Shown piece by piece: positions 11,086-25,780 of a stretch of 64,000 bases of DNA. The notes below the pieces were generated by a model. The model did no database searches, was not told the DNA's origin, and saw only the letters and a program-made list of their open reading frames with translations. Location of the stretch: the NCBI GenBank assembly GCA_963920765.1, contig OY987244.1, positions 3,660,501 through 3,724,500 on the forward strand. The letters are read 5' to 3'. Within the stretch, counting starts at the first letter, position 1, and the number at the start of each line of letters is the position of its first letter. The translations under genes and the position numbers were made by a program. This DNA comes from Ulota crispa (Eukaryota; Streptophyta; Bryopsida; Orthotrichales; Orthotrichaceae).

Positions 11086-14000
11086 GGTTAACTATATATC
11101 TCAAGTTTCAAGTCCCATTGAAATCTTAAAATTTGATAACTGAGAGTTAAAAGTTGAGACTTGGCATGTTGTGGTTTACTACATTTAAGTGATTTAACTA
11201 CATGGCAACACTTTTGAAAGTTTTGGCACCAAGAAGGTGAGACTTCACTCAAAGTTTGGATCAACTATTTTTCTTGACTCAACTTTTAGCCCAAGTTCCA
11301 CTAATTTTTTGCATGAAACATACATAATTTTTTTAGAATACTCTTTTGCCCGTAATCCTTAAACAACATATTAGGTCTTGTTGAAGTAGCCCTAAGAATC
11401 ACAAAAAGAATAAGTAGAAAATACAAAGGTTGGGTATGCATGCATGACCAATCACAATGAAACAACCACATGAAGAATGAACTTGACACTTGTGCAAGAA
11501 TCAAGTGATCCTTAAAACCTCACATTGCAAAGAAACATGAAAACATTTAATGTTGCAAATAAAATACAATCAATGACCTGCATTGAACTAAATTGAAGGA
11601 CCCATGCATAAACTACCACAAGCAAGTGGTACTCCTACACACATAAAAAGATTCTATTAGCATAATGCCCCTGAGGCTAGGTATTATATGTTTGCATTCA
11701 TGATGGGAGCATTCCAACCTTCAAAGGGATGAAATTGCCTTTCTATGATGGGCGCTTAAATGTTGGAGGGATGCAAAGCAAGGTTATTCCTGCACTTGAT
11801 CTTATTTTGTGAGGTTTTGTTGCCCCCCTCAAGGTTAATATATTTCCTTGTGGTGTGCATGCATTCTGAGGGTTTAGAGTCTATAGGAGGATTTGGGTAT
11901 TTAAAATAATAAATTAATAATGTAGTTTTGGTTGTTGGAACTTGCAAGAAAGCTCACAAAGAAATTGGTTATTGAGAAGTAGTGTATGTTGAGTTGTGCA
12001 AGCAGCAAAGGATATCTAGTTTTGCATAAATTGGTTGTTTTCCATGTTACATACCATATTCTCAATGACAATTCTGCAATTGATAGCAAAGAAAGTAAAT
12101 ATGTCATCTTTAACTAAATATGGATTGTTCATGTAATTATGGACTATACTTAAAGTTATGAACTATGTAAAGCATTGAGAGATCTCCCCAATCTTCAAAC
12201 AAAACATCAAGAAGTTTTCTGTATTTTGCATGTATCCTCAAATTTATTTTAGATGGTTATTTATGAACTTTGCAATGTCTATTGCATAGAGGGCATTTTA
12301 CAATGAACCAAAGTGTCAAAACAACAAAGAAGAGGGACTAAGTGTGAGTTACATCCATTCAGTCTCTTTGATTCAATGGAAATTTGCAATTTCTACTAAA
12401 TATCTAACTCACTGAGATTATGGAATCCATTTGCAGAACATTGTGGCTGGCTCCACATACCGAGTTGAGCTTTGGGCAAAATCCGCAGATCCCTTCACTC
12501 TTTCTATTGCATTTACATCTTTAGAGGGAGGTGAATTAGCTCAAGAGAGTATCAGGTAAAGTTTGACCTGACAAGGGCTAGATTGGTATGGAAAAGTTGA
12601 TATTATTTGTAGCATCTTCGCATTATACAAAAATCACTTGCTCAATTTCAAAGATCTAAAAAGACATGTATCCAAGTGGGTTTAGATGCAATTTCAATTT
12701 TACTTTCAAAAACATGGTTCAAATGTCTCATGGGATCAGCCCTTAGAAAGACAATTCATGGACACCCCACCTAAAATGTGCCTTCCATCATATGATGAAC
12801 CAATTGCTTTATAGTTTTAGAGTATGTCATATTTGATTAAATATGGACTGTGTATGTAATTATGGATCATGCAACAAAGTATTAGGAGATCTCCCAATCT
12901 TTTGCATATACCTCCAACACAAAAAAATTGGAGTATTTTTTATGGACTTTGCAATGTTCGTTGGACATTTAATAAAATACAAAATGTATGGAAATTTTTG
13001 GTTAGATGGTTGATTTACATGATTAGAGGTGTGGTGCTATTAGGGTGGAAGGGAGTGGAGTTTGGAGCAAGTACTTAGTTGTGTTCACAGCAACATCAAC
13101 AGACCACATAGCAAGCTTGTCCTTAACTACTGGCACTAGAGGCGTTTTCTGGGTGGACCAAGTTTCTGCCATGCCCACTGACACTTTCAAGGTAAGAAAT
13201 GGGGTATCTTGGAGCTTGGAGAATAAGGGCATTGATGTCTTTATTCTTGCTTTTTTTTATGTCAAGAGAATTTCCATCACATTGTTAATAAATCAATGGC
13301 GTAATGAACCACCCAAATGTTTGGGCTTTTGTACAATATACTAACCAATTTTTTATGTCTAACATATTTTAAGATACATCCCAACAAGATTGATCTTTTT
13401 GGACTTTATTCATGATTATTTCTTTGTCATAGTAAGAAGCGAAATTGATAAGAGAACAACTGAGGTGACCACGTTTGGATTTGTGGTATTATGAAGATCA
13501 ATCAATTAATGGAGATCAATGTGTTGGTATCTCTCACCAATATCCATCTTACCCAACATAGTTTCACAATGTCAAGGAAAGAGGCTCTCTGTTTCAAAAG
13601 TAGCTGAAAAGAAGTGGTAGAATATTTTGCTATTATTGGAGGTTGGAAAGTTAACAAGCAAACACATGTGAGAAGGAACAAGACAACTCACCATTTGACA
13701 CCAATGCAAATGGTCTTCTTCTCAAAATATTTCTTCCAACGTTAGTGAATGAAATACCCTTTCCACAACAGAGAAAGGTTTGAAGACAACCACTGAATCT
13801 ATATAACTTAGTTTATGGCCAACGCAACTAAACTAAATTCAAATGTGTATATGTCCTAATTATAGAAAGAAAAATTGCTTGTGCTTCTCAAGTTGGCAAT
13901 TGGAAAAGTGTTAAATGTCATAAAATTTGCCATTTACTGTGGTTTTTTTATTTGAATGTGTAGGGACATGGATTTTGGAAGGAGCTTGCTATAATGATTG

Positions 14001-17000
14001 CTAATTTAAAACCTGGCTTCTTTTGGTTCCTCGGTAAAGCATCTCAACACAGAACCCACTCTAATGCCATACTTTGGAATTGCATACCCTTGAGAAATTT
14101 TTGTTGTGTTGTGTACATTTCCTATTGGAAAACCTTCACATGTCAAATAGTACTACACACAAATGAGCACTTGCTTAAATTCAAATTGCCCTTAGTGAAG
14201 CGATATTAGAGAGGGTTGAGTGTAAGCAATTGTCCATGTGTGAATAATCATAAATTATCTTTTTTACCCAATCTTGACCTATCCAACTTGTAGAGAGGTG
14301 CATCTTTTTCATTTTTGATATGGATACCAATGCATCACATTCACTCTTCATTACGCCAAGTATCACAAGAATGGCAAGGCTTTGGATATATTTTGTCTCT
14401 TGCCGCGGTGAGGAGTCAAGATGAATACAACTGAATTGAAATGGGTTAAGAATGTGTATAGTACTTGTTAACTTGCCATTGGCTTGTTTATCTTTAGCTA
14501 TGACCAGTTCCAAATTTTTATAATAAGTATGCATAAAGCTTACTTGTTTTCAATACTAATCATTTTACTCTAACACCATGAAAAAAAATGAAAAAGAGGA
14601 AACTCTTTGTCTATTGATCAAATGTGAACAAGAAAATTTGTTGAGGATGATTATTACTGTATGAATACAAAAGCACTTACAACTATGGCTTAGTGGCTAT
14701 GGCATTGGAACATCTATTGACGTGATGTTTATTATCACAATACATCCAATTATGTTGAGGGACAAATGATCTTCTTGTCACATGGGGACTTGAGAATTTT
14801 TTGAAGCAAAAACATGTTAGTTATTTATAAGATCTATCTCCTAACGTAGATATCAAGGAAGAAATTTTCCATTTAGATTCATGACACTTAGATTGTTGAA
14901 TTACTCCCAAATGTACTGTACAATTCATTCACGTCAATCTTTCAAAGCAAAATTAACTTTCTCCCTTCTATATCAATACAAAAATCAACTCAAATAGCAA
15001 GCTCTACCTAAGATGCCTCTCTTTGTTAAGGTAGAACTTGAACTTAATATTTTAACGTACAGGTGGGTGTTATGTGGAGGGTGCACGGATGTCAAACGCA
15101 TTCAGGTGGCAAGATTCAGTGGGAGCTTATGAAAATAGACCGGGACACTTTGGAGATGTGTGGAACTATTGGTCTGATGATGGCTTTGGTTACTTTGAGG
15201 GCCTCCAGGTCTGAAAACTCAAGTCCTAGTGGTTTTTTTTTTGTCACAAAAACCCATAATTTTTTTCAAAGACAAGGTCATATAAGGCTAAGAAATAGAC
15301 TTACATTCCACTTTTTTGTAAACGTAGAAAAATCTTAAAAAATGTAAGTTTATCTAATCCAATATAGGCTTGAATTTTTAAATCTATTTTCAATTCTTCA
15401 CGATTGTAGTTGTTTTCCCCACCTCTAATCTAGTCATTCTTTGGATAGCTAGCAAACACAACAATTCTTAAATAGAGATTCATACCAAAAATGAATGAGA
15501 ACTTTGTCAATACACTAGTGAAAACTAGTATTCCTTAGATAAAGGAAATGACCAATAGAAGACCCACTAGTGGTCAAAGTTGTCTTGTGGGTCTTCTCAT
15601 AGGGTATTTCCTAATTTATGATGACAATGTGTCTATGGATGATTATTTTGAAACAGACTATTTGTTGTATATGTACAATTATAAAAAATCAAAATTGACC
15701 TTAAATTTCATAGCAAAGCATGAGGTAGAGAGAATTGAAATATTTGCAACAAATGTTTTGTTTATTACTTGCATGATGTTTTTTTTGCAGTTGGCGGAGG
15801 ATCTAGGAGCAGCACCCATATTGGTTTTCAACGTCAACGGTATGCAGAAACGTTAATAATGCGTCTCTGAACTTTATACTGCAATTTAGTCAATTCCGTA
15901 ATTCCGACATAATATCAATGAGACCCATTTTTATAATGGGGTAGCAACTGAGCACAGTTGTAGCTCATATTTTATTTTTATTTTTATTTTTTATATTTAA
16001 TTTTGTAGCCTTGGTAACTTAAAACAGAGCCTCATTGTGATAAATAACATATTGAGCCGTGAATAATGGTTCAATTTTTTTTTCGTGACAAGGTAATTCT
16101 GTCACATTACAATTCATAATCTTGATGGCTGAACCTTGTCTAGTCATGCTCAGTCAAGAGCCTAAAAATAGAAGAATATTATGAAAATGACATTCCTTAT
16201 TGTGTTGTAGCTCAATATTTTAATTCTCATAGCTAAATATTCTTAAACAATAAATACACAATTTTATTGAAAACCAAGTAGTTATTTCATATTCAAGGTG
16301 AATTCCTTTTTAAACAAAGTTATAAGCCACATTTTACTAAACAAGGACTATTTATAAAAATAAAGGCTTTGTATATTCTTAAACACTACAGATTTTCTAA
16401 TATCTTGCATTTAGTTTCCCCAAAGTCTTACATGTTTTCTAATTTGAGCACATTTTTAAAGCACTTACAAGTATATTCCAATAATATGTTGATATCTATT
16501 TTTATTTTACAAATAAAAAGGATTTCAAATTATTACTTATGAACTTTGGATAGTTCATAAATTTAGTTAAATGTGCCATTTATTTCATTTTTATGAAAAT
16601 GGGAGTTGCAGGCATCAGGCACGACGACCAATCTATACCAACGGAATTGATTGGTCCATTTGTTCAGGTACATTCACAATTTCACATGACTTATTTGTCT
16701 TTGTACACGTAGACCTCATTAAATGTAAAAAACACCCGTATTCATGAAAACGCCACGTGGAATATGCAAAAACATTATCCCTTCACCTGTAATACAGACA
16801 CCCATGGCTATCAAATAAAAAATAAGATCCGAATGCTTGAAATTTTAAGATCTAAGCTATAATAGACCCCTTTTAGTTATTGGAGATTTTATTTGTCATC
16901 CTTAACGTAAAACCTATCAAATCCAAATAGTTCAATAATTTTGAAAAGAACATGAAATTGGTGCTAGCAAACCAATTACAAATGAAGGGATAAGGTTGGA

Positions 17001-17298
17001 TGTTCAAATATCAATTTTAAATGAGGAATGAGTGAGGTTCTTACAAGTTCAAGAAAGATTTAATTGTAATTTGCACATTATGTGAAATACATTATGATTT
17101 ACAAAAAAGAAACTCATATTTGTGTTGATATTATCCACTAACATAAACAAATGAGAAATCTTGCATATAAATGACCAAATTCATTGTTCATATGGTTGAA
17201 TTTGGCCAACCTTAAAAAATTGCTTTCAAATGTAACAATTTCATAAGTACTATATTGAACTTTGAAACATAACTTTTAAATAACTTGCACACTCTTAA

Positions 17299-17538
17299 CC
17301 CTTGAGCACCCAAGGGGCCATATTATGGCCTCTCGGTTTTGAAAAAATTCTTTGTTTGACCGTTATAATCTTTTCAATAGTATGGTGAAAGGACGTGCCC
17401 TTTTCCTTGGAGCTCCGGGCCTATGTTCACTACCAGTCGGTACGAATAATTTTTGTGGATCTCTTTTAGGTGAAAGTTTGATTGGAATGAGTTCCAGATG
17501 GTCTAGATTTGAGTGAACTTGTGCCGGACGCTCATGGG
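17299..17538. mobile_element. TTAA-flanked miniature element, 240 bp
   Basis: TTAA at 17295-17298 and 17539-17542 flanks a segment whose left end is CCCTTGAGCACCC and whose right end is GGACGCTCATGGG, an imperfect inverted repeat. It lies in a pseudogene intron. The interior does not obviously match the other TTAA-flanked families here. Confidence 0.55.
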
Positions 17539-20500
17539 TTAACACACTCATGCATTGTTGTATACATGAAAAGGAAGTTCAAGATACATCTAAGTTCCCA
17601 AGCCTTACCTCATTCTTAAACTTGGATTGATTGAAGGATTGAATATTGCTACTTATAGCTACCCACCATATTCCTAGTGTTATGTATTGATTCACTTAAA
17701 AATTAATATAGTGCAACACTTTTTGAAGATTTTGGCACAACAAGATCAAAATTTTGTTTCAAAAAAATTGGTCTAGCCAAAAAAAAAAAAAACCCAATCT
17801 AAAAGACAAATTCCCAATAATTTTTTTTGCCTAAAGTATTCAAGCATTTTCATCCCACATAGAGGTGGAAACAAAAGATCCATTCCTCAATCAAATTCCT
17901 CTTATACAATCAATTCTTCACCAATTATAAAACCAAATACATACTTTAAAAGTTTGGAGATTTGGACAAAATTTGTTAAAATAAAAAGAGTAGACAATTC
18001 TTAATCCACATTTTTATTCCATGCCAATCACATTTAGCACAAATGAGTATGCCTTACTCATCAACTTCCACTAACACTTTTGTAAGTTTGCACTTCTTTT
18101 TAGAATTTGGAATTACCTTGACTCAAGCAAGCCTCTTGTAAATTCAAAATGAAATTCTAACATGTTGATGGTAGATTGGTGGTGAACTTAAGAGCATTTT
18201 AACCATAATTTTATCTTTTTGTTTAAATGCTTTTTACCAACACTTCTCCTAGTTATAGGTAGTCATCTTTTTGGATCCCAACTATCCAATTAAAGAGACC
18301 AAGGATTTTGGAAATTATTCTGATTATATCCCACATAGAATTTAAGAGAAAACTCATTTTCATTTTTCAGGATGTATTGGATGGCATTGAGTTTGCAAGG
18401 GGGGCTATGGACTCAACGTGGGGTGCAGTGCGAGCTTCAATGGGACATCCAGAGCCTTTCCAACTTCAACACGTGGCAATTGGTAATGAAGATTTATACA
18501 AACCTTATTACAAAGGTGTAATAACATCTTTTTCCAACGATTTCTCCACCTTTATAACATTGCTAAAACTAAACCCCTCAAACTTTGAATGGGAGCCAAC
18601 TTGGACTTGAAGGAATGATAAGTTTGTGGGAACTAACAAAGGAGAGAAAAAAAATAAAAGCTAAATAGCTTAATTTTTGAGGGTGCGAGATGGGGGCATA
18701 GATCTTTATGTGTTGTTTCTGCAACTTCTTCAAGTCAATGAGTGGAGATCCAAAAACTATAGAAAGTCAACTAAACAATATTTCAAGGAAAACATGTTGA
18801 AATTGGAATCTACTTATGGTTTAATACTCAAAAGGTATGTAATTGTAGTATAAACATATAGGTGGTGTCTAGTACATGCACTTCAAAAAAAATCTGAAAA
18901 TGACAAATGCTGAATTTTTGTTGAAGAACCTCAAAATATCCCTAACTTTACTTCAAGTATAACCCTTCCATAAAAAAACAATTTGGTTGATCATGTTGTG
19001 ATAGATATAATTTAATGAAGCCAACTTTACTTAATCTATAATATTTATCAACTCATGCAAATAGGGTGTCTTTGGAGAACATTGTATATTAGTCATTATG
19101 GCAAAAGGCTACAAATGAGGCTGTTTTCTTTTGTAGTTATGACCTAGGAAAAATATCGATTACCTTAGTATTGCTATGTCATCTAATTGATTGAAAAACC
19201 AATAAAATCGATCTAAGAAATGATATCTTTTTGCTTTGTTCAAAAAAGGAAACAAGATCCTTTAGGAATTTAAGCTTTTCAAAATGCTTATGATACGGGT
19301 TTGCTCAAATAGGAAACTATATGGAGTTCTACAAGGCTATCAAGCTCATGTACCCAGACATTCAGATGATTTCTAATTGTGATGGCTCCGGTGCACCTCT
19401 TGACCACCCTGCCGACTTTTATGATTTCCACTTAAGCTTGTAGAGTAAGATTCCTTGCCAAAATGTTGTTGAATACTTGTGAACTTTTTACAAATAACAT
19501 TTTTGCAAGTTCATGAAAAGCTGGTCAATCTATTTTTTCAGATTTGAAGTGCATTGTGATATATGGAAAAAGCTTGTTTATACAAGATAAGTAGTTGATA
19601 TAAATGAAAAATATTACATAAAAACAACTCAAAAGTATTGTTGACATGGTTGGGTTTGATGAGTCTTGAAAAAAAATTGTATTTAAATGTGAAACTTTCA
19701 CAATCATGATGTTGATATTCCTTGTCTACATTCTAAGCTTCTATTGCTAAATTCAAAGTGTATTGTTGTTTGTTTCATTGAAAACATTTTTTTTTGCTAT
19801 AGATCTACACAAATGCCAGAAATTTATTTGCAATGCGCCACCAATTTGATAGCACCTCTAGGAGCGGGCCAAAGGTATGGATGCTCAATTCCAATTTAGT
19901 ATATTTGCCCAAAATGATCAAATAGACATACACAAAATTCATTAACAATTTTAAAAATCAACACACCTCCGTTTGTAGATGGCAACAAAAAAAAGTACAC
20001 AAAATTTTGACAATTTCTTATAAAAAAAAGTATACAAGGTCCTTAGTGAGTGATTAAAGCATGTCTTCATGTAGATTTGATAAAATCATGGGCAAAAGGA
20101 AATTTACTTATTTTTCAAAGGTGCTTAACATTTTTGAGCAAAGCGATTGGGACGTCTTTGGCGATTTAAGGATATAGGCAAGAGACTTTGCAATGGTTGA
20201 GCCAATAAAACTATCACTTGGATTTGCATATCAATTTGGGATGCAATACACACATTCTGTGTAACCAACAATTTTAAGAGTAAGAAAAAAGGAAATTTTT
20301 TTTGTCTAGATGCAAAACAAAAGAGATCTTTCTAAGCTTGTTAATAAGGTTTTGTATTATAAGGTAGGAGGCTCTAAAAACAATCGTGTTTTAAATGTGT
20401 TTCCTATTTAGGAATGAATAACATGTTTCTTCAAATATCTATTATTATCATTGATGAGTTAGGTAGGTTTAAATGGTCAATTTATGGACCTCTTACCTTA

Positions 20501-22837
20501 GTAGCTTCTCAAAGACAAAAGGAGACTTTCTATGAAACGACAAATGAAATACTATGATGAATTAATTAGTGTGGGTTGACAGATGTTTGTGAGCGAGTAT
20601 GCGGTCACTGGAGCAGACTCTGGTCATGGCAGTTTGTTGGCAGCATTGGCTGAAGGTGCATTTCTTATTGGCATTGAACGCAATAGGTAATGTTCAGCCC
20701 CCATGTATTTCTCCAATTTTTCAATTAAAACTGCCACGTAAGCGGGTCCGGAGGCGAGAAGTGTGAGGCCAATGGCAATCCCATGTCTTGCCCGGAGGGC
20801 TTTCACCAATAAGGTAGGCGCACCCATAAGCGTGGAAATAAGGGTTTTGGAGTAGGTAAAACAATTGACCAACTTTGAAAAAAATACTATAAGCTAGGAA
20901 ATGGAAACCAAAAATATTGGCATTAATTTCAAGTTCTAACTGCAAGCATTTGTTCACGAAGATTTTTCAAAGTCCAAAATCACTGAAATTGTAAGAACCA
21001 TGTGTAAGAGATGCTAAAAACAAGGCTTGTTGGTTCTTAAATAGTAAGATGGGTACTCCAAACCTCATGCTAGTCACCCACAATCATCACTTCATTATTC
21101 ATAATCATCATTGAGTCACTCACAACCATTTGTTTTTTTATTAATTAGCCATGCCATTGTCAAGTGACGGGCATGGGGACGCAATGCTTATGGATGCTGC
21201 TACCTTAGATACTACCTTTTTACTATACTATAAATAGACATCACAAACTAAGTGCTTTTACATGCCAAATTAAATATTTGCATCTCCTTACCATGGAAAT
21301 CGGTCTATCAAGTGATGCCATGTGGGACTTTTGACTTTAAAACATCTGTTTTCTGCTTACCAAGCTACCCGCATGTTTTAACTCCAATCATGGATGAACT
21401 AATCCTTGTCCTCATTCCTGCCGAAATGCTCAAATTGTCATATTTGTTATAGTGGCAATGCATTATTACAGAAGTGCAAATTTGAGCTTTTGAGTGAATT
21501 CATGTCTCAGTATTAGAGATTTGAAACATGTCATTTTAATGACTCACCACCTCACTTTGTGAAGTGCTTGCCTGCAAAGCTGTTTGTCAATATGTTTTAT
21601 TGACACGTTATCAAGTGCCAAAATTGTGATATTTAACTACAAGAAGCACTAGTGCCATATTTAACAATGTTTGGAAAACCCAAAGTCTCAAAATAATAAT
21701 CAAGATTTTTTTTCTGTAGAAAACATATGCAAATCACCCAGAAATCTCCTGATGTTTTTGCTTGTACATTGGGAGATATTTTGATGTTCTGGTTTAATAT
21801 TGAAATTTCTTTTAATGTTTAACATAATCCAAAATTAGACAAGAAGTCCAAAAAGTCCAAAGTTACATGTGTATAATATAAATGTAAATAAATTTGACAT
21901 ATTGAATGTTAGGATTGTTAGACTTACATTGGAGAGCCGGTATTTGAAAGTGTTAATATTGTGAAGATTTGCTAATATTAGTGTTTTTTCCAGTTTTAAT
22001 GAAATTGATTTTGATGTTAATTGAATGAATGTGGAGCTAGTTCCTTGTCATTAAAATGGTGCGGAAAAGGACTAACTCATGTTTGTCTTTGTTGGGTACC
22101 ATGATTGTTTAGTGATGTTGTGGAAATGGCAAGCTATGCACCTCTTCTTGTGAACGACAACGATAGAAAGTAAGCTCACTACGTCTCTTTTGCTACTATT
22201 TGTTTTAACCGAGGCTTCAAATCAGGTTTTGAACACCAATCTTTTTTGTAAATAATGTTTTTTAAAGTTCAAAAGATGTTGAATATAAGTTGAAAGTATC
22301 CATCTATATTATAAAATGTGGGTTGTATGTTTGTCATACAATATTCGTAATTCTCTATTTGTATCAAAAGTTCAAATTAACTTCTCAATTATAAAGCATG
22401 GGATGTCAAGTATCAGATGTATGTCAATCATCCAAACTTTGAAATTCAAAAAGAAGGGGAGGGAAAGGAAAAGGTAGGGAAATGGAGTCATCAAAATTGA
22501 GAGAGAAAGTGCAAAGTGTTTGCAAGGCATACTTGTTGACATATACAGTAAGAAATTTTGCGTTGGAACTACTAAAACAAAGAAGGTTCTCTCTTGTCTT
22601 AAAAACCTGCCTAAATGAAGCATTTGTTGGAAATGGTTCTACTTTCCAATAAAGCTATTTTTAGGAATGATTCAACTATTTGAGCTTTATGAACCTAGAT
22701 AATAAATTCAATCCTTGATTCCTTTTGTTGGGAGGTAGATCCTATAAAGAACTAGCATGTTCCTTCCCTTGAGAAATTCTCAAGTTCCCACGTGGTAACA
22801 AGGTCATTTGATTTGGGGGTACTATTGTTAAAGGCAA

Positions 22838-22946
22838 CACTACAAGGAAACCATGGTCTTTTTGATAAAAAAAATGTGACTTGATCTACAGTAATTGTAA
22901 ATTATGTCACATTTTTTTGTCAAAAAGACCATGGTTTCCCGTAGTG
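22838..22946. mobile_element. CACTA-type miniature element, 109 bp, foldback
   Basis: Begins CACTACAAGGAAACCATGG and ends CCATGGTTTCCCGTAGTG, so it has the CACTA...TAGTG termini of that superfamily. It is flanked by the 3-bp direct repeat CAA (22835-22837 and 22947-22949), the expected target duplication length. The two arms pair over about 45 bp and leave only a short loop. Confidence 0.8.
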
Positions 22947-24884
22947 CAACTTGCCAAGGCTTGGATTTGAACTCATGACCACCACATTGATGTGCCAAAG
23001 CCAAAATTGCTATACAATGGTTACAAATGCCTTCATGAATCACTAATCCATCACCTATAGTCCCCCTTGCAAATCTTTACGCCCAAACATATTGACAACA
23101 AAATAAGTTGATTGGGTGTAAAGATTTACAAGGACAATATCCATGATCAGATTTGGATAGCCTTAAAAGTTTTAAGGTTGTCACATTGGACTGCCCATTT
23201 GTCTGCTTGCCAATGTGCCCAAAGTGCTTGATTGAGATCATGGTCCATCCAATGTAGTCAACTTATTGTTGACTTCAAAAAATGATAAAAAATGACAAAA
23301 AATAAACTTACTTTGTCCATGTTGGTGACATTCATTGTTGCCAACATGAAGCCAAAAACATGGATTGAAAGCCATAAGAAGTACTAAAAATGAAAATATT
23401 AATTGGATCTTTCTTATTTTAGGTCAAAAACCCTAAAAATGGCCTAAAAGTGCCCTAAAAAACACAAGTGGACAAACACATTTGTATGAGTTGTCCCTTT
23501 TGTGCGTGTGCTTGTGTTGTCCGATAGCCAATCTTGCCCAAAATAACAACCCTGTTAAAATTATAAAAAAAAGTTACACCCATATGTTACATTGTCACCA
23601 AAAAAAGTTTTGGTTTAAAAATAAGGTTTCTTGGCTGTTTTAACTTATGGGGTTCGGCTCATTTGAATGGAAAAACAGATGGAATCCTGATGCAATTGTG
23701 CTCAACTCATGGCAACAATATGGGACGCCCAGCTATTGGATGCAGCAGTTTTTCAAAAGCTCCAACGGTGCTTGCCTTGTTCCTTCCTCCGTGCAAGCTG
23801 ACTCGGCTACCGCTCTTGCATCTCTCATTACATCCGTTGTCCGGGCTTACAACGCTTCTAGTGGCAAATATTCTTTAATTGTTAAGGTGCGCTCTTGATC
23901 CCTCCGCCTACCAAAAGCGTTGGTTGTATTCATACAAGAACTATTTAATACTTGAAGAAATGGCTTTATGAAAAATGCCAGAATTTTTTCAAAGTTTCTT
24001 AATTGACTAGTAGTATATTTGTGACTTGATTTGAAATTTATAATTTCAATGGGAGTTATGTGCTACTCAAATATCCTATCCGTATATTACATGGGAGAGC
24101 ATATACAAAATAGTAACATTCTTAAGGAGTTAAGGGGCATTTCACAATACGTTCCAAGTCTCATGTCCTTGTTCATTGTATTTTGATTACATGATAACTT
24201 TTTTTGGAAATTTTGACGCCAAAGTAGGTGGGACTTCAATCCAAGTTTGGATCAACCATGTTGCTAGACCCAACTTTCAACCTAAATCCCACCAATATTT
24301 TTGTATAAAACATTCATGATTTTCTTTAGAATCTCATTTTTGTCCTCTAAAACCCAACAAAGCTGGGATCTCACATTGAGGAGGGAGTTGCAAAGACGAG
24401 ACGTGGGACATAGAGTGAACCGGCCCCTATGTTTGCTTGGGAATTTTGCTACTACTACTGGGTTGTGAGACGTTATATTAGTCTCATGTCAAAACATAAT
24501 GTACCGTAACAAGGTGAGTGTTGTGAGCTAGGTAGCTTGAAAGTAGAGCCTTGCCATGAAAAGTAACATGCCAAGTTGCTATATTCTATTTTCATAACAA
24601 GGGTGTACTTCTATGTTTGCCAAAACTAACTTCAATGGTTAGATCTTGCTCAATCAAGAACCCCAAAACTCAAAACAAAGAACATCATAACTCTAATGCA
24701 ACACTTTATCACGGAAATTTGTCATGCCTCTCTCTTTATCCAAAAAGTAATTGTTACTTGTGTCAATTAAGCTCCTTTGAGGCCATACAAAACTATCATA
24801 ACATTAGAAGAAAAATGTGTCCTAAACAATTAATGTACAACAACTGCAAATGTCCTAAATGACTATAATTGAGTCATTGTATAA

Positions 24885-25196
24885 GGTAGGAGCACCCATA
24901 AATGTCAAACTAAGGGTTTTGAACATGATGACTATTAATAAACAGCTAGCAAATTATAGGATCCTATTAGGAATAGAAAAAATATGAGTTTGCTCTGTTG
25001 AATGTATTATTTGGATACTATGAGAATAAATTGTGAATTTTTAAAGAGCAAACTGTCATTGCATCCATAACCACTTTTAAGATTTCATGTTCACATGTTG
25101 TACATCCTTGTCACTACATCTATGCACTTCCAGAGATTTTCCAAGATTTCAAAAGTGACAGTTATGGGAACACTAACACTTATGGGTGTTCCTACC
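24885..25196. mobile_element. TTAA-type miniature element, GGTAGGAGCACCC family
   Basis: The left end is GGTAGGAGCACCCATAA and the right end TTATGGGTGTTCCTACC, an inverted repeat of about 17 bp. The flanks ATAA and TTAG look like decayed TTAA. The same family is found reversed at 42950-43256, and as a fragment at 31318-31395 and possibly near 20814. It lies in an intron of the arabinofuranosidase pseudogene. Confidence 0.7.
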
Positions 25197-25780
25197 TTAG
25201 TTGATTAGAACATTTGCAATCATTGTGAACTAGTTGTTTAGGACACATTTTTCTTCTAGTGTAATTAACGTATTTGCAAGTTCCAAAAAATTAGTTTCAA
25301 TTTTACAACAAATGTGAAACGTATTATGATACATGAAAAGATATATTTATATTGAAATTACATATTTGTATTGAGATTATCTAACATTTGAGAGCTTTGG
25401 CAATGTTGCAATGAATGCAGGCTGTGAACTTTGGCAACAGTGCCTTGAACCTGAAGTTGGCTATTTCAGGGATGTCCACAAACAATGTGGTTGCTGCAGA
25501 GTCTTACTTTACCCTCATGACTTCTGAAAATTTGACGAAAACTCCTTCGCCAGTCCTGTGAAGGTACTACATCTATTAACAGTGAACTCTTTTATCCTTT
25601 TAGGATTAAAGTACTGTCCATTGCCCCATCACCACACTAGTAAAAAAGTGATGCAAGAGCACCAAACTACAGTGTCAAAACTTGGTTCCACATGCCCATT
25701 TAGGCACCAAGGTCAAATGGACCTACGGTACCAAGTTCTAATACTCTAACTTGGTGCTTGAGCATTGATTTTTCTACTAA

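Noticed and set aside
14680-14760. Possible tRNA around GGCTTAGTGGCTATGGCATT
   Set aside because: The A-box-like stretch has no matching acceptor stem, anticodon arm or TTC-type T-loop.
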